Source: Sphingomonas faeni (GTDB taxonomy: Bacteria > Pseudomonadota > Alphaproteobacteria > Sphingomonadales > Sphingomonadaceae). Taken from it: 64,000 nucleotides of DNA. Of the stretch, positions 59,970-64,000 are shown piece by piece. A program made the position numbers and the translations under genes. The stretch covers positions 32,791 to 96,790 of the forward strand of contig NZ_JANBVH010000018.1 in NCBI RefSeq assembly GCF_024273235.1, written 5' to 3'. Under the pieces are notes generated by a model, which was given only the letters and a program-made list of their open reading frames with translations, was not told the DNA's origin and ran no database searches. Numbering within the stretch: position 1 is the first letter of the stretch; each line of letters starts with the position of its first letter.

Positions 59970-59998
59970 CGGGTCTCCGTATATGGACCCATAATAAG

Positions 59999-60034
59999 CG
60001 CGGGCTCGCGGCGGTTGTTCCGCGCGCGAGCCCG
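59999..60034 (-). terminator. Hairpin downstream of metH C-terminal gene
   Basis: CGGGCTCGCG and CGCGCGAGCCCG form a strong stem just after the metH stop (minus strand) and about 30 bases before the SLC13 start. It lacks a T-run, so it could be a pause or stability hairpin rather than an intrinsic terminator. Confidence 0.5.
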
Positions 60035-60038
60035 GACC

Positions 60039-62753
<2,715 letters not shown>

Positions 62754-62762
62754 CGGTTCGTT

Positions 62763-62884
62763 TCTTCCCCCCCTCCCGCAAGCGGGAGGGGGTCGGGGGG
62801 TGGGCGCCCGCCATCCGCGGGCTTAATCGTTGGAGGAGAGCGCGAGCCCACCCCCTGCCCCTCCCGCTTGCGGGAGGGGAAAGA
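62763..62884. repeat. Palindromic element, family D (copy 3)
   Basis: CCTCCCGCAAGCGGGAGG and GGGGGTGGGCGCCCGCC, with inverse arms. It fills the 133-base gap between the two halves of the split methionine synthase, so a strong hairpin is expected in the shared transcript. Confidence 0.92.
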
Positions 62885-62886
62885 AG

Positions 62887-63945
62887 TCATGCCGCCATCG
62901 TGAACGGTTCTAGGCCGGCGAGCTTGGTCCGCACTTCCGGCCGCGAGACCGCACGTGGTTCGAGCCCGCGCACGCCATCGGCCATCGCCTTGATATGCGC
63001 CGGCGTCGACCCGCAGCAGCCGCCGAGCACGTTGACCTGCTTGGCCACCGCCCACTCGCCGACCAGCCCCGCCGTCGTCTCGGGCTGCTCGTCATACTCG
63101 CCGAGTTCGTTGGGCAGGCCCGCATTCGGGTAGATCATGATCAGCGTATCCGCGATCGCGCTCAGCGTCTTCACATGCGGGCGCAGCTGCTCCGCGCCGA
63201 ACGAGCAGTTGAGCCCGATCGTGATCGGCTTGGCGTGCCGCACCGCGTGCCAGAACGCCTCGACCGTATGTCCCGACAGGTTGCGCCCCGACAGATCGGT
63301 CAGCGTCATCGACAGCATGATCGGCACGTCGCGGCCGAGCGCGTCTCCCGCCTCGATCGCCGCCATGATGCCTGCCTTGGCGTTGAGCGTGTCGAACACC
63401 GTCTCGATCAGGATGAAGTCGACGCCGACCCCCTCGCCGCCTTCGAGCAATGCGTCGATCTGCTCGCGGTACACGCCCTTGAGGTAATCGAAATCAATCT
63501 CGCGAAAGCCGGGATCGTTGACGTCGGGCGAAAGCGACAGCGTCTTGTTGGTCGGGCCGATCGCGCCGGCGACGAAGCGCGGGCGGCCGTCCTTCGCCTC
63601 ATATTCGGTGGCGAGCGCGCGCGCGATCCGCGCGGACTCGACGTTGATCTCGCGCACCAGATGCTCGGCGCCGTAATCGGCCTGCGAGATCACGTTGGCG
63701 CTGAACGTGTTGGTCGAGACGATGTCCGACCCGGCCTCCAGATATTCGCGCGTGATCGTCTCGGGGACTTCCGGCTTGGTGATCGCCAGGATGTCGTTGT
63801 TGCCCTTCTGGTCGTGGCTCAGCCCGAGCGACCCCGCATAGGCTGCTTCGTCGAGCTTCCAGTTCTGGATCTCGGTGCCGAACGCGCCGTCGGTGATCAG
63901 GATGCGCTTGGCGGCTTCCGCGTTGAAACGTTCACGTGGTGTCAT
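62887..63945 (-). CDS. metH: Methionine synthase homocysteine-binding subunit
   Basis: The 352-residue homocysteine methyltransferase barrel begins MTPRERFNAEAAKRILITDGAFGTEIQ. The zinc ligands are Cys247 in GLNCSFG and Cys310-Cys311 in GGCCGST, which activate homocysteine. This is the N-terminal module of MetH as a separate gene; the folate, B12 and activation modules are in the next gene. The stop follows ..GLEPFTMAA, a natural domain end. Confidence 0.93.
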   Translation of the reverse strand: MTPRERFNAEAAKRILITDGAFGTEIQNWKLDEAAYAGSLGLSHDQKGNNDILAITKPEVPETITREYLEAGSDIVSTNTFSANVISQADYGAEHLVREINVESARIARALATEYEAKDGRPRFVAGAIGPTNKTLSLSPDVNDPGFREIDFDYLKGVYREQIDALLEGGEGVGVDFILIETVFDTLNAKAGIMAAIEAGDALGRDVPIMLSMTLTDLSGRNLSGHTVEAFWHAVRHAKPITIGLNCSFGAEQLRPHVKTLSAIADTLIMIYPNAGLPNELGEYDEQPETTAGLVGEWAVAKQVNVLGGCCGSTPAHIKAMADGVRGLEPRAVSRPEVRTKLAGLEPFTMAA

Positions 63946-63957
63946 CGACTGGACTCC

Positions 63958-64000
63958 TCCCCTCCCGCAAGCGGGAGGGGTCGGGGGTGGGCGCCCGCTA
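63958..64000. repeat. Palindromic element, family D (copy 4, cut by window edge)
   Basis: The left half of a family D element (CCCCTCCCGCAAGCGGGAGG, GGGGTGGGCGCCCGC) starts 12 bases upstream of the homocysteine-module start and continues past the end of the window. Confidence 0.85.

Overview
The window looks like a chromosomal segment of a Sphingomonas-type alphaproteobacterium. The evidence is the very high GC content; alphaproteobacterial gene families and orders (ChpT, UPF0262, rluD-rpoH, SRP RNA-dnaX-ybaB, the cobA-DUF2849-cysI-DUF934-cysH cluster); two large TonB-dependent receptors; a deoxyhypusine-synthase-like gene beside an ornithine decarboxylase, which fits the homospermidine polyamine pattern typical of sphingomonads; and many short G/C-rich palindromic elements of the kind scattered through sphingomonad genomes. 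No rRNA, tRNA, insertion sequence, prophage or CRISPR array was seen. Most of the segment is core housekeeping sequence.

Layout. 0-3.4 kb: an SDR, an alpha/beta hydrolase and the AMPylase SelO. 3.5-9.1 kb: an isolated AstD-type dehydrogenase, then a tightly overlapping siroheme/sulfate-assimilation operon. 9.3-12.7 kb: dnaB, UPF0262, a GH25 protein and cytidine deaminase. 12.7-18.7 kb: a compact chemotaxis operon (cheA-W-Y-B-R) and chpT. 19-23.3 kb: a JAMM peptidase, rluD, rpoH, a flavin amine oxidase and mtgA. 23.5-27.2 kb: small proteins, ybaB-dnaX and an SRP RNA gene. 27.3-30.7 kb: ferredoxin, two different cysteine desulfurases and a hydrolase. 31-34.5 kb: threonine dehydratase, then the putative homospermidine pair. 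34.9-37.8 kb: MAPEG, esterase, HAD phosphatase and CsbD. 37.9-41.3 kb: a thiS-thiG fusion, aroQ and accBC. 41.5-43.9 kb: arsC and glnK-glnA. 44.8-53.1 kb: an ABC1 kinase, a TonB receptor-phytase operon and a second TonB receptor. 53.2-60 kb: a two-component system, quinone reductase, aldehyde dehydrogenase and SLC13 transporter. 60-64 kb: a split methionine synthase.

Regulation visible in the DNA. A perfect NtrC-type dyad (GCACC-N5-GGTGC) and a sigma-54 -24/-12 promoter precede glnK-glnA. A 7-4-7 direct repeat matching a PhoB box precedes the TonB receptor-phytase operon, which suggests phytate scavenging under phosphate starvation. CtrA-like TTAA-N7-TTAA motifs lie near cheA and between the TonB receptors. 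The start of the MAPEG gene sits at the foot of a terminator-like hairpin that would hide its ribosome binding site.

The most unusual feature is the set of palindromic elements. At least five sequence families (called A-E here) account for about twenty copies in 64 kb, nearly always just after a stop codon. Two copies, one of family A and one of family D, instead lie in frame inside conserved enzymes: a cysteine desulfurase and the activation domain of MetH. They appear to be translated as extra peptide of about 40 residues. This resembles the protein-coding palindromic elements described in Rickettsia. An extra 4 x 121-bp tandem array of one family and a 2 x 83-bp tandem repeat abutting the SRP RNA gene show that such elements also amplify locally.
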